Shown: piece after piece, positions 1 through 8,367 of the stretch
Layout: each line of letters starts with the position of its first letter
Position numbering within the stretch: position 1 is the stretch's first letter
DNA from: Lysobacter sp. 5GHs7-4
GTDB lineage: Bacteria; Pseudomonadota; Gammaproteobacteria; Xanthomonadales; Xanthomonadaceae
Direction: 5' to 3'
NCBI RefSeq assembly: GCF_021284765.1
Contig: NZ_CP089924.1
Location: 3,304,001-3,368,000 of the forward strand
DNA: 64,000 nt
Made by a program: the position numbers and the translations under genes
Notes under the pieces: model-generated
Databases searched by the model: none
Told to the model about the DNA's origin: nothing
The model's input: only the letters and a program-made list of their open reading frames with translations

Positions 1-105
1 AAGTGTGGCGAAGGCAAGTGCGGCGCCGACAAGGACAAGAAGACCGGCGAGAAGAAGGCTGGCGAAGGCAAGTGCGGCGAAGGCAAGTGCGGTGGCTCGG
101 TCTGA
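1..105 (+). CDS. bufA: Bufferin-type copper-binding RiPP precursor, C-terminal end (5' truncated by window)
   Basis: Frame 1 is open from the first base to TGA at 103-105. It encodes 34 residues rich in Lys, Gly and Glu, with four cysteines each in a K-C-G context (KCGEGKCG at the start and [11 protein letters not shown] near the end). EGKCG repeats are the modified core of bufferins, peptides whose cysteines are converted by a DUF692 oxidase and which bind copper in the periplasm. The signal peptide and N-terminus lie outside the window. The gene sits 10 bp before a DUF692 gene, the usual bufA-bufB order, which supports the call. The N-terminal part and the total number of cysteines cannot be seen. 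Confidence 0.85.
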   Translation, partial: KCGEGKCGADKDKKTGEKKAGEGKCGEGKCGGSV

Positions 106-115
106 GCCACGCGGC

Positions 116-973
116 ATGGACGGCGTGCGTCCGCTGAGCGCGGACGCCGTCGGCCTCGGTTTGCGGCGGGCCCTGCTGGGCCCGCTGCGATCGGCCGCGT
201 CCGGCGATTTCGACTTCCTCGAGCTCGCGCCCGAGAACTGGATCGGCGTCGGCGGACGCTATGGCGAGGCGTTGGCCGAACTGGCCGCGCGCCACCCGTT
301 GGTCTGCCACGGTCTGTCGCTGTCGCTGGGCGGCACCGACCCCTTGGACGAAACCTTCCTGACCCGCGTGCGCCGCTTTCTGGACCAGCATCACGTGCGC
401 CTGTACAGCGAGCACCTGAGCTACTGCAGCGACGACGGCCACCTCTACGACCTGCTGCCGATCCCGTTCACCGAGGAAGCCGTGCACCACGTCGCCGCGC
501 GCATCCGCCAGACCCAGGACATCGTCGGCCGCCGCATCGCAGTCGAGAACACCTCGACCTACGCCGCGCCGCACCAGGAAATGAGCGAGATCGATTTCAC
601 CAACGCGGTCCTGGCCGAGGCCGACTGCGACCTGTTGCTGGACGTCAACAACGTCTACGTCAACTCGATCAACCACCGCTACGACGCCAGCGCGTTTCTG
701 GCCGCGTTGCCCGGCGAGCGCATCGCCTATATCCACGTCGCCGGCCATTACGACGAAGCCGACGACCTCAAGATCGACACCCACGGCGCCCCGGTCAAGG
801 ACGCGGTGTGGTCGTTGCTGGGCGAGGCCTACCGCCGCTTCGGCGCGCGCCCGACCCTGCTGGAGCGCGACTTCAATTTCCCGCCGTACGCCGAACTGGT
901 CGCCGAGCTGGACACCGTGCGCGCGGTGCTGCGCGACCACGCCCCCGCCGCGGCGCGCCAGGCCCATGGCTGA
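116..973 (+). CDS. bufB: DUF692 multinuclear iron-dependent oxidase, bufferin maturase (BufB)
   Basis: The product is a 285-residue DUF692 (MNIO) protein of normal length. These TIM-barrel enzymes use two or three iron ions to modify cysteines of RiPP precursors. Metal-ligand stretches typical of the family are visible: [55 protein letters not shown] and [10 protein letters not shown] chose ATG 116 because it lies just after the precursor stop and begins the conserved region. An upstream in-frame extension would read antisense-free but low-complexity sequence overlapping bufA. The gene overlaps bufC by 8 bp, so the two are probably translationally coupled. Confidence 0.9.
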   Translation: MDGVRPLSADAVGLGLRRALLGPLRSAASGDFDFLELAPENWIGVGGRYGEALAELAARHPLVCHGLSLSLGGTDPLDETFLTRVRRFLDQHHVRLYSEHLSYCSDDGHLYDLLPIPFTEEAVHHVAARIRQTQDIVGRRIAVENTSTYAAPHQEMSEIDFTNAVLAEADCDLLLDVNNVYVNSINHRYDASAFLAALPGERIAYIHVAGHYDEADDLKIDTHGAPVKDAVWSLLGEAYRRFGARPTLLERDFNFPPYAELVAELDTVRAVLRDHAPAAARQAHG

Positions 974-1751
974 GCCGCGCGGTCAGGCGCCCGCGCGACT
1001 GCGCGCGCAGCAGTTCGAACTGACCCGGCACCTGCGCGATCCACAGGCCAGCCCCGCCCCCGCCGGCATCGAGGAACGCCGCCTGGCGGTCTATCGCGAC
1101 CTGCTGTTCAACAACGTCGAAGGCCTGCTGGCCGGCAACTTCCCGGTCGTCAGCGACCTGCTGGGCGATGCGCGCTGGACCGCGCTGGTGCGCGGCTTTT
1201 TTCGCGATCACCGCTGCCGCACGCCGCTGTTCCCCGAACTCGCGCGCGAATTCCTGCGTTATCTGGAAGACCGGGAGCGCGTGGAACCGGCGTTTCTGAT
1301 CGAACTGGCGCACTACGAATGGGTCGAGCTGGCGCTGCAGCTGTCGGACGCCGCACTGGACCCGTCCACGCTCGATACCGATGCCGATCTGCTCGACGGC
1401 GTGCCGCTGCTGTCGCCGCTGGCCTGGCCGCTGGCCTATGCCTGGCCGGTGCACCGCATCGGCCCCGACTTCCAGCCCGACGCGCCGCCGCCGCAGCCGA
1501 CCCTGTTGCTGCTGCGGCGCGAGCCCGACGGCGACGTGCGCTTTTCCGAACTCAGCCCGCTCGCGTATCGCCTGATCGAACGCCTGGGCGAGTTCCCCGA
1601 GCTCAGCGGCCGCGAGCAATTGCGCGCGCTGGCCGCCGAGGCCGGCAGCGAGGATGTCGAGGACTTCCTCCGCCACGGCCGCGCCCTGCTGGAGCAGATG
1701 CGCGCCAGCGGCGTCGTGCCCGGCGTGCGCGCGAACCGTTTGGCCCCGTAG
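966..1751 (+). CDS. bufC: DUF2063 putative DNA-binding-like RiPP recognition partner (BufC)
   Basis: This 261-residue protein belongs to the DUF2063/HvfC family that accompanies DUF692 oxidases and is thought to present the precursor peptide to the enzyme. The N-terminal half carries the family pattern around [24 protein letters not shown] (residues about 40-60) and a segment starting [19 protein letters not shown]. The C-terminal half holds the winged-helix-like domain ([15 protein letters not shown]). It starts inside the last codons of bufB. No catalytic residues are expected in this family. The assignment is firm at family level; the exact role is inferred from context. Confidence 0.85.
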   Translation: MAEPRGQAPARLRAQQFELTRHLRDPQASPAPAGIEERRLAVYRDLLFNNVEGLLAGNFPVVSDLLGDARWTALVRGFFRDHRCRTPLFPELAREFLRYLEDRERVEPAFLIELAHYEWVELALQLSDAALDPSTLDTDADLLDGVPLLSPLAWPLAYAWPVHRIGPDFQPDAPPPQPTLLLLRREPDGDVRFSELSPLAYRLIERLGEFPELSGREQLRALAAEAGSEDVEDFLRHGRALLEQMRASGVVPGVRANRLAP

Positions 1752-1808
1752 GCGCCTCTGTAAGGGAAAGCGCTGGCGGTACCAGCGCGTTTCCTGCCGG
1801 AGCACGTT

Positions 1809-2471
1809 ATGCCGTCCCCGATTCGCTGCGCCTGCGCGCTGCGCGACCGTCTCGAAGGCCTGGGCGCCTGGACCGCGCCCTTGGGCCTGCGCCTGGTGCT
1901 GGCCTGGGAATTCTACGAATCCGGCCGCGAGAAGCTGTTGGGCGAAAACTGGTTCGCCGACGTCATGGCCACCTTCCCGTTCCCGTTCGATCGCGTGCCG
2001 GCCGACCTGAGCTGGGGCATGGCGACCTGGTTCGAATTGATCGGCGGCATCGCCCTGCTGATCGGCCTGGGCACGCGCTTCTTCGCCGCCGCGCTGTTCG
2101 TGCTGACCGTGGTCGCGATCGCCGCGGTGCACTGGCCGCAGGACTGGATGGGATGGAGCCAGCTGGCGCAGGGCTATGCGATCACCGACCAGGGCGCGGG
2201 CAATTACAAGCTGCCGCTGCTGTTCCTGGTGATGCTGTGGCCGCTGATCCTGCGCGGTCCGGGCCGGCTCAGCGTGGACGCCTTGATCGAACGCGGCTTC
2301 GGCCCGCCGGCGCCGCAGGCGCGCAACGACGCCACCGGCTGGGGCGTCGCCCTGCTGCTGTTCGGCGTCGTCGCGGCGATGCTGCTGCCGCTGCCGGGCC
2401 TGGTCCTGGCCGCGGGCGGCCTGACGCTGCTGACGGCGAGCCGCCTGCGGCCGCGCCGCCTGTCCGCCTGA
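1809..2471 (+). CDS. DoxX-family membrane protein of the bufferin locus
   Basis: The protein has 220 residues and four to five hydrophobic segments: about residues 20-40, 75-115, 130-155 and 175-205. The DoxX signature region GLRLVLAWEFYESGREKL leads into the first helix. DoxX proteins often close bufferin-type operons and are proposed to take part in redox handling or peptide modification at the membrane; their reaction is unknown. The gene follows bufC by 57 bp on the same strand, so co-transcription is likely. ATG 1809 gives a short hydrophilic N-terminus before the first membrane segment. Confidence 0.8.
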   Translation: MPSPIRCACALRDRLEGLGAWTAPLGLRLVLAWEFYESGREKLLGENWFADVMATFPFPFDRVPADLSWGMATWFELIGGIALLIGLGTRFFAAALFVLTVVAIAAVHWPQDWMGWSQLAQGYAITDQGAGNYKLPLLFLVMLWPLILRGPGRLSVDALIERGFGPPAPQARNDATGWGVALLLFGVVAAMLLPLPGLVLAAGGLTLLTASRLRPRRLSA

Positions 2472-2580
2472 CCGTCAACGCCCCGCCCCGCCGTCGCTTC
2501 ACGCTTGCGAGCGGCGGCGGGGACGCGGGCACCCGGCTGGCGCGGCGGGCCGCGCCATCGCCGTCTGCTAGGCTTTCCGG

Positions 2581-3228
2581 ATGATCGATGCCGGCCCCGC
2601 CCCCAAAACCGCCACCGCCCCGCCCCGCCTGTGCAACCGCTTCCGCGGCTTTCTGCCGGTGGTGGTCGACGTAGAAACCGGCGGCTTCGACTGGAACCGC
2701 CACGCCCTGCTCGAGATCGCCGTGGTGCCGCTGGAGATCGACGACCAGGGCCTGCTGTTTCCCGGCACCACCGCCAGCGCCCACGTGGTGCCGGCGCTGG
2801 GCATGGAGATCGACCCCAAATCGCTGGAAGTCACCGGCATCGACATCGATCACCCGTTCCGCGACGCCAAGCCCGAACGCGTCGCGCTGGAAGCGGTGTT
2901 CGCACCGGTGCGCGAGGCGATCAAGCGCCACGGCTGCCAGCGCGCGATCCTGGTCGGACACAACGCCCACTTCGATCTCAACTTCCTCAACGCCGCCGTC
3001 GCGCGCAGCGGTCACAAGCGCAATCCCTTCCACCCCTTCAGCGTGTTCGACACCGTGACCCTGGGCGGCCTGGCCTACGGCCAGACCGTGCTGGCGCGCG
3101 CGGTCCAGGCCGCAGGCTTCGAATGGAACGCCGAGGAAGCGCACTCGGCCGTCTACGACGCCGAACGCACCGCGCAACTGTTCTGCAAGGTCGTCAACGC
3201 CTGGCCGTCGCCGCTGGCCGGCGGCTGA
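2581..3228 (+). CDS. rnt: Ribonuclease T
   Basis: A 215-residue DEDDh 3'-5' exoribonuclease that trims tRNA, 5S rRNA and 23S rRNA 3' ends. Exo I is [11 protein letters not shown] (Asp and Glu metal ligands, about residues 24-34), Exo II is [11 protein letters not shown] (about 123-133), and Exo III is [15 protein letters not shown] with the general-base His and final Asp (about 184-198). The [24 protein letters not shown] segment region is typical of RNase T rather than DnaQ. The gene is monocistronic or heads a pair with the secreted protein gene 32 bp downstream. Length matches the family. Confidence 0.95.
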   Translation: MIDAGPAPKTATAPPRLCNRFRGFLPVVVDVETGGFDWNRHALLEIAVVPLEIDDQGLLFPGTTASAHVVPALGMEIDPKSLEVTGIDIDHPFRDAKPERVALEAVFAPVREAIKRHGCQRAILVGHNAHFDLNFLNAAVARSGHKRNPFHPFSVFDTVTLGGLAYGQTVLARAVQAAGFEWNAEEAHSAVYDAERTAQLFCKVVNAWPSPLAGG

Positions 3229-3260
3229 GTCCGCCACCGCCCGCAAGGATCGCGCAACGC

Positions 3261-3809
3261 ATGAAACGCTACTGCACCGCCGTGCTCGCACTGGCGCTGG
3301 CCCTGCCCGGCATGGCCGCGGAACCGGAGACGGGCGGCTGGCGCAGCCAGAGCGGCGAGCCGGTCCCCGACACCGACGCCATGCGCTCGGTGCAGGGCTT
3401 CGCCGGCCGCCTGCTGCTCACCGCCGACCGCGACTGGGAGCAGAAGTGGAACACGCCCGCCGAACACACGCCGCGCTTCGACGAAACCGACGAAGTGTGC
3501 ATCGGCGGCCGCCTGACCATGCTCACCTTCCTGGCCAATCCCAAGGTCGGCGACGACGGCATGACCGACGTCGCCTGCGACGTGCTGATCCTGCGCCCCG
3601 ATGGCAGCGCCAGCACCGGCGCCAAGGACCTGCCCTGCTTCAAGGTCGAGCTGAAAGGCGATCCGACCCACATCTACCTGTCGGCGACCAACCTGGAATT
3701 CATCGCCGAACCTGGCGATCCGCTGGGCCGTTGGACTTTGCGCGTCACGCTCAAAGACCGGCTGCGCGGCGTCGAGGTGCCGCTCAGCACGGGCTTCACC
3801 GTCAAATAG
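3261..3809 (+). CDS. Hypothetical secreted protein
   Basis: This 182-residue protein begins MKRYCTAVLALALALPGMAA, a Sec signal peptide probably cleaved after residue 20. The mature part looks like a soluble beta-rich domain containing two more cysteines (DEVCIGGR, VACDVLILRPDGS and a DLPCFKVEL stretch), so one disulfide is possible. I do not recognise a named family. The region LGRWTLRVTLKDRLRGVEVPL resembles the C-terminal strand pattern of periplasmic Ig-like or carrier domains, but this is weak. Its stop codon overlaps the end of the convergent acetyltransferase gene by 8 bp. Confidence 0.7.
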   Translation: MKRYCTAVLALALALPGMAAEPETGGWRSQSGEPVPDTDAMRSVQGFAGRLLLTADRDWEQKWNTPAEHTPRFDETDEVCIGGRLTMLTFLANPKVGDDGMTDVACDVLILRPDGSASTGAKDLPCFKVELKGDPTHIYLSATNLEFIAEPGDPLGRWTLRVTLKDRLRGVEVPLSTGFTVK

Positions 3810-4260
3810 GATCGCGCAGCGCCATGTGCAGCAACGGAAAACGCCGCCCTTGACCGTCGGTTTCGGAGCGGCCGGTGTCGACGAAACCGTAGCGGCGATA
3901 GAACCCGTGTGCGGCCGGGTTCTGTTCGTTGACATCGACCGTGAGCGCGCCGCGCAACTGCCGCGCGTGATCGAGCAGGCGCGTGCCTATGCCCTGCCCG
4001 CGCCAACGCGGATCCAGGAACAGCATCTCGACCTGCGCGCCGGACAGGCCGATGAAGCCGGTCACGACGCCGTCGGCGTCTTCGTCGACCCAGATCTCGA
4101 CCGCGTCCAGGTAGACGTCGCGCACCTGCGGCAGCAGCTCGGCGATGTCCGCCTCGGCCAGGAAGTCGTGAGTCGCGCGCACCGAGCGCTCCCAGACCTG
4201 CAGCAGGCGCGGGTGATCGTCGGGGGTGCGTGCGCGCAAGGTCATTCGCTGGTCCTTCAT
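3802..4260 (-). CDS. GNAT-family N-acetyltransferase (YjaB-like)
   Basis: The product is a 152-residue GNAT enzyme transferring an acetyl group from acetyl-CoA to an amine. The acetyl-CoA pyrophosphate loop is LDPRWRGQGIGTRLLDHA (R-x-x-G-x-G/A type, about residues 82-99), followed by VDVNEQNPAAHGFYRRYGF, the typical beta5-alpha4 end. The N-terminal ARTPDDHPRLLQVWERSVRATHDFL region matches YjaB-type proteins. The substrate cannot be read from the sequence. ATG at 4260 is used; a second ATG five codons in is possible. It is convergent with the secreted protein gene. Confidence 0.88.
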   Translation of the reverse strand: MKDQRMTLRARTPDDHPRLLQVWERSVRATHDFLAEADIAELLPQVRDVYLDAVEIWVDEDADGVVTGFIGLSGAQVEMLFLDPRWRGQGIGTRLLDHARQLRGALTVDVNEQNPAAHGFYRRYGFVDTGRSETDGQGRRFPLLHMALRDPI

Positions 4261-4286
4261 GAGATGCCGCAGGCGATTCCAGCGTC

Positions 4287-4313
4287 TCCGGCGCGATGAG
4301 GCATCGCGCCGGA
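4287..4313 (-). terminator. Perfect 12-bp hairpin downstream of the guanidinium exporter gene
   Basis: TCCGGCGCGATG pairs exactly with CATCGCGCCGGA around a 3-base loop. It lies 24 bp after the exporter stop codon and 27 bp before the acetyltransferase start. There is no U-tract, so it may be a processing or Rho-assisted end rather than an intrinsic terminator. Confidence 0.4.
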
Positions 4314-4336
4314 ACGCCGCTAAGCGCCTGCCGCGA

Positions 4337-4648
4337 TCAGGCCAGTTTCAAGCCGATCAGGCCGGCGATGATCAAGGCCACGCTGATGATGCGCAGCGGG
4401 TTGACCGGCTCGTTGAACAGCACGATGCCCAGGATGACGGTGCCGACCGCGCCCACGCCCACCCAGATCGCGTAGGCGGTGCCGACCGGCAGCGATTTCA
4501 TCGCGATGCCGAGCAGGCCCAGGCTGATCGCCATGGCGGTCACCGTGCCCACGGTGGGCCACAGCTTGCTGAAACCGTCGGTGTATTTGAGGCCGATGGC
4601 CCAACCGACCTCGAACAGGCCGGCGAGTACGAGAATGATCCAAGGCAT
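4337..4648 (-). CDS. gdx: Guanidinium exporter of the SMR family (Gdx/SugE)
   Basis: A 103-residue small multidrug resistance protein with four predicted membrane helices; these proteins work as antiparallel dimers in the inner membrane and exchange guanidinium for protons. The first helix carries the essential Glu in [15 protein letters not shown] (Glu about residue 13). [19 protein letters not shown] and [11 protein letters not shown] are typical of the SugE/Gdx clade rather than EmrE. A guanidine-II riboswitch sits in its leader (4669-4710), which independently supports guanidinium as substrate. The ribosome site AGGAG at 4656-4660 decides the ATG start. Confidence 0.93.
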   Translation of the reverse strand: MPWIILVLAGLFEVGWAIGLKYTDGFSKLWPTVGTVTAMAISLGLLGIAMKSLPVGTAYAIWVGVGAVGTVILGIVLFNEPVNPLRIISVALIIAGLIGLKLA

Positions 4649-4668
4649 GGCAGGTCTCCTGTCGCGAA

Positions 4669-4710
4669 GGGGCCGTCCCCGGGCGATTGGAGAGGCGGGG
4701 TCGTCCCCGC
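4669..4710 (-). promoter_or_regulatory. Guanidine-II (mini-ykkC) riboswitch
   Basis: Read on the minus strand, there are two hairpins: GCGGGG-ACGA-CCCCGC (4710-4695) and GGGG-ACGG-CCCC (4680-4669), joined by a 14-base linker. Paired stem-loops with ACGR tetraloops closed by G/C-rich stems define the guanidine-II class. The second hairpin ends 8 bases before the Shine-Dalgarno AGGAG of the Gdx exporter gene, the position expected for translational control. It lies between the rlmB stop (4728) and the exporter start (4648), so it may act inside a transcript reading through from rnr-rlmB. Confidence 0.85.
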
Positions 4711-4727
4711 TTCCTGCAGCCCGTGGA

Positions 4728-5495
4728 TTATTTCACGGGAGCCAGGCGCTGGCGCACCGCTTCGAACAAGGTGACGCCCGTGGCTACGGAAACGTTCAGG
4801 CTCTCGACCGAGGAACCGTCGGCACCGCCGGGCATGGGAATCTTGACCAGTTGGTCGCAGTTCTCGCGGGTGAGCCGGCGCATGCCGTCGGATTCGCCGC
4901 CCAGCACCAGGCCGACGTTGCCGCGCAGATCCAGATCGTAGAACGAGGCGTCGGCCTCGCCGGCCAGACCGTACAGCCACACGCCCAGCTCCTGCAGTTC
5001 GCGCAGCGAGCGCGCCAGGTTGGTCACCGGAATGATCGGCACGTTGTCGGCCGCGCCCGCGGAGGTCTTGCGCACGGTGGCGTTGATCTGCACCGCGCGG
5101 TCCTTGGGAATGATCACCACGGTGACGCCGGCCGCGGCCGCGCTGCGCAGGCAGGCGCCGAGGTTGTGCGGATCCTGCACGCCGTCCAGCACCAGCACCA
5201 GCGCGCGGCCCTCGGCGGCCTCGATCAGGCCCTGCAGCTCGTTTTCGCCCCAGGTCTTGGCCGCGGCGTAACGCGCGACCACGCCCTGATGGCGCAGCCC
5301 GCCGGCGACGCCGTCCACGGCCTGGCTGGCGACCTTGCGCACGTCGATGCCGACACGGCGCGCGTTGGCCTCGATCTCGGCCAGACGCGGGTTCTTGGCG
5401 CCGGCTTCGATCAGCACCTCGCGCACGTTATCGGCATCGTGCTCGATCGCCGACGCGACTGCGTTGATGCCGGCGATCCATTGTTTCTGGCTCAT
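4728..5495 (-). CDS. rlmB: 23S rRNA (guanosine-2251-2'-O)-methyltransferase
   Basis: A 255-residue SpoU (SPOUT) methyltransferase that methylates the ribose of G2251 in the P-loop of 23S rRNA. The N-terminal substrate-binding domain covers about residues 1-75. Motif 1 is [17 protein letters not shown] (Asn and Arg catalytic region, about 103-119), motif 2 is [13 protein letters not shown] (about 195-207), and motif 3 is [20 protein letters not shown] (about 216-235), the knotted SAM site. Length and order match RlmB. It lies downstream of rnr on the same strand, the classic rnr-rlmB pairing, though separated here by about 300 bp holding repeat hairpins. Confidence 0.95.
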   Translation of the reverse strand: MSQKQWIAGINAVASAIEHDADNVREVLIEAGAKNPRLAEIEANARRVGIDVRKVASQAVDGVAGGLRHQGVVARYAAAKTWGENELQGLIEAAEGRALVLVLDGVQDPHNLGACLRSAAAAGVTVVIIPKDRAVQINATVRKTSAGAADNVPIIPVTNLARSLRELQELGVWLYGLAGEADASFYDLDLRGNVGLVLGGESDGMRRLTRENCDQLVKIPMPGGADGSSVESLNVSVATGVTLFEAVRQRLAPVK

Positions 5496-5623
5496 GGGGG
5501 TTCCGTAGACGGGGGCGACCGCCGGCCGGCCTGGGCCGGGGCGGTGGGAGAACAGGGGGGAGATTCTAAGCCAGCAGCGGCTCGCAAGCCCGTTACATGC
5601 TCAAACGAGGCCCCGCCAGCGTT

Positions 5624-5758
5624 CCCCCCTTTGAAAAAGGGGGGCTAGGGGGGATTTGCTCTTGCTCCAGCTCAAACGCGAAAAGCAAATCCCCCGCGCT
5701 CCGGTTCCATGTCGCGAATCCATGCCGGCGCGGGCGCGGCCCCCCTTTGCAAAGGGGG
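5624..5758. repeat. C5-6 TTTG palindrome cluster between rnr and rlmB
   Basis: Three nested structures are visible. CCCCCCTTTGAAAAAGGGGGG at 5624-5644 folds on itself. GGGGGGATTTGCT (from 5648) pairs with AGCAAATCCCCC (ending 5695) to form a larger stem. A third palindrome, CCCCCTTTGCAAAGGGGG, lies at 5741-5758. The first unit recurs at 21624-21664 next to dapE. It is an interspersed palindromic repeat that may also end or stabilise the rnr transcript. The remainder of the 5496-5792 gap shows no gene. Confidence 0.7.
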
Positions 5759-5792
5759 CGACGAATTCAAAGAGGGCGGTTCAGCGACCGGC

Positions 5793-8279
5793 TCAATACT
5801 TCTGCTTGGTCCGCTTGGCCGGCTGCCCGCGCGGCGGCAGCGGTTTGGCGCCGCGATCCTCGACCAGCTTGAAGTCGATCTTGCGGTCCTCGACGCTGGC
5901 CTTCATCACCACGATCGAGACCCGGTCGCCAAGCCGGAACTCGCGCCCGCTGCGCTCGCCCTGCAGGGTTTTGCGGATCGGGTCGAAGTGGTAATAGTCG
6001 TGCGGCAACTGGGTGACGTGGACCAGGCCGTTGACCTTGGACTCGTCCAGCTCGACGAACAGGCCGAAGCTGGTCACGCCGCTGATGGTGCCCTCGAACT
6101 CGCCGCCGACGTGCTGCTCCATCCACGCGGCGCGGTAGCGCTCGTCGACCTCGCGCTCGGCTTCGTCGGCGCGGCGCTCGCGCTCGGAGCACTGCAGAGC
6201 CAGCGCGGCCATGCCGCTGGGCGAGTATAGGAACTGATCCGGACGTCCGCCGCCCAACGCGTACTTGATCGCGCGGTGCACCAGCAGGTCGGGATAGCGG
6301 CGGATCGGCGAGGTGAAGTGCGCATACGCCTCCAGCGCGAGGCCGAAGTGGCCGACGTTGCCCGGCGCGTACACCGCCAGGCTCTGGCTGCGCAGCAGCA
6401 CCGATTCGATCAAGGCCGCATCCGGGCGCTCGCGCACCTTCTTCAACAGCTCGGTGAAGTCGCGCGGCTGCACCTGCGGCCACGGCGGCATGCGCAGCTT
6501 GAACTCCTTGAGGAACTCCTGCAGATCGGCGTACTTCTGCTCCGGCGGACGCTCGTGGTTGCGGTACGGCGCGGGCACGTGCGCGGCGATCAGGTACTTC
6601 GCCGCCTCCACGTTGGCCGCGATCATGCATTCCTCGATCAGCTTGTGCGCGTCGTTGCGCTGGAGCATGCCGGCCTGCACCACTTCGCCGCGCTGATCCA
6701 GCACGAAACGCACTTCGCTGGATTCGAACTCGATCGCGCCGCGGCGCTGACGCGCCTTGGACAGCACCCGATACAGCTGATGCAGGCGTTGCACGTTCGG
6801 CAGCAGCGAGCCGATCTGGGCCAGCGCGTCTTCGCGCGCGGCGTCCTCGATGCCCTCGCCGACCGCGTTCCAGACCTGGGTGTAGGTCAGCCGCGCGTGC
6901 GAGTTCATCACCGCTTCGTAGAACTTCGACTCGACCACCAAACCCTCGCGGTCGATCTGCATGTCGCAGACGAAGCACAGCCGGTCGACCTTGGGCTTGA
7001 GCGAACAGATGCCGTTGGACAGGGTCTCCGGCAGCATCGGCACCACGAAGCCCGGGAAATACACCGAGGTCGCGCGCCGCGTCGCTTCCTCGTTCAGCGG
7101 CGTGCCCGGGCGCACGTAATGGGACACGTCGGCGATCGCGACCACCAGGCGGAAACCGTCGCGGTTGGGTTCGCAATAGACGGCGTCGTCGAAGTCCTTG
7201 GCGTCCTCGCCGTCGATGGTGACCAGCGGCGTCGTACGCAGGTCGACGCGCTGCGCGGCCACTTCCGGCGGCACGGTCAGCGCCACGCCGGCGGCTTCGT
7301 CCAACACCGCCTGCGGAAATTCGTGCGGCAGCTCGTGACCGTGGATCGCGGCCTGCACCGCCAGCGAGGCGGTCAGGCGCTCGCCCAGCACCGTCAGCAC
7401 GCGGCCGATCGGCGGACGCTTGGCATCGGGCGCCTGCACCAGCTCGCAGACCACCAGCTGGCCGTTCTGCGCGTCCAGGCGCGCGTCCGGCGGGATCTGC
7501 ACATTGCGCTGGATGCGGCGGTCGTCGGGCACGACGTAGCTGATGCCCGACTCGACCGTGAAACGGCCGATCAACCGATTGAGGCGGCGCTCCAGCACTT
7601 CGACGATGGCGCCCTCGCGGCGGCCGCGGCGGTCGACGCCGGTGACACTGGCCAGCACGCGGTCGCCGTGCATGGCCTTGCGCATCTCGAACGGCGGCAG
7701 GAACAAATCGTCGCCGCCACCGGCTTCCGGACGCAGGAATCCGAAGCCGTCGGGATTGGCGATCACCACGCCGGCGATCAGGTCCATGCGCGCTGCGGGC
7801 GCGAACTCGCCCTTGCGGTTCTGCAGCAGCTGGCCTTCACGCAGCATCGCCGCCAGGCGCTTGCCCAGGGCATCGAAACGGTCCGGCGCGCTCAGATCCA
7901 GCGTTTCGGCCAGGGCTTCGGCGCGCATCGGGCCGTCGGCCGCGGCCAACAGCTGCAGGATCGCTTCGCGGCTGGCGATGGGCTGCTCGTAGCGGCGCGC
8001 CTCGCGCTCGGCGTAGGGGTCGTTGTAAGCCGGCGGCGCGCTGCGCGCGCGCGGCGCAGGCGATGCGGCCGCATCGGCCTTGCCGCGCTTGCCGCCCTTG
8101 GCGGGCGGGCCGTGTTGGAGATTTTCCGGCAGCCAGGCCGGTCGCGGTGCGGCGCTTTTCTTGCCGCCGCCGGACTTGCCGGCGCCTTGCTTACCGCTCG
8201 CCGGCTTGGCGCCGGCCTTCGCGCCGGAGGCGCGGGTGGATTTGCCGGGCTTGCCCCCGGCCGGGGTCTTCTTGCTCAT
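5793..8279 (-). CDS. rnr: Ribonuclease R
   Basis: An 828-residue RNB-family 3'-5' exoribonuclease that degrades structured RNA. Order of domains: a basic, Lys/Ala/Gly-rich N-terminal tail (about 1-75), a helix-turn-helix-like region, two cold-shock domains, the RNB catalytic core with TIDGEDAKDFDDAVYCE and VAIADVSHYVRPGT (the Asp cluster binding magnesium), LPETLSNGICSLKPKVDRL, then an S1 domain (GEFEGTISGVTSFGLFVEL) and a short basic tail ending KQKY. I chose the ATG at 8279 (MSKKTPAG) as the start; a further eight codons upstream are open but look like leader sequence. It is transcribed toward rlmB. Confidence 0.95.
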   Translation of the reverse strand: MSKKTPAGGKPGKSTRASGAKAGAKPASGKQGAGKSGGGKKSAAPRPAWLPENLQHGPPAKGGKRGKADAAASPAPRARSAPPAYNDPYAEREARRYEQPIASREAILQLLAAADGPMRAEALAETLDLSAPDRFDALGKRLAAMLREGQLLQNRKGEFAPAARMDLIAGVVIANPDGFGFLRPEAGGGDDLFLPPFEMRKAMHGDRVLASVTGVDRRGRREGAIVEVLERRLNRLIGRFTVESGISYVVPDDRRIQRNVQIPPDARLDAQNGQLVVCELVQAPDAKRPPIGRVLTVLGERLTASLAVQAAIHGHELPHEFPQAVLDEAAGVALTVPPEVAAQRVDLRTTPLVTIDGEDAKDFDDAVYCEPNRDGFRLVVAIADVSHYVRPGTPLNEEATRRATSVYFPGFVVPMLPETLSNGICSLKPKVDRLCFVCDMQIDREGLVVESKFYEAVMNSHARLTYTQVWNAVGEGIEDAAREDALAQIGSLLPNVQRLHQLYRVLSKARQRRGAIEFESSEVRFVLDQRGEVVQAGMLQRNDAHKLIEECMIAANVEAAKYLIAAHVPAPYRNHERPPEQKYADLQEFLKEFKLRMPPWPQVQPRDFTELLKKVRERPDAALIESVLLRSQSLAVYAPGNVGHFGLALEAYAHFTSPIRRYPDLLVHRAIKYALGGGRPDQFLYSPSGMAALALQCSERERRADEAEREVDERYRAAWMEQHVGGEFEGTISGVTSFGLFVELDESKVNGLVHVTQLPHDYYHFDPIRKTLQGERSGREFRLGDRVSIVVMKASVEDRKIDFKLVEDRGAKPLPPRGQPAKRTKQKY

Positions 8280-8367
8280 CGCGGCATGGTCGCACATCGC
8301 CATGAACGCGGCGTCGTCGGGCGGCTCCCGACGACACCCACACGGCCCCGTTCCGGCGGGGGCGCGC

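Noticed and set aside
5624..5758. Possible CRISPR-like repeats
   Set aside because: The repeats are palindromic, irregularly spaced and without unique spacers of constant length.
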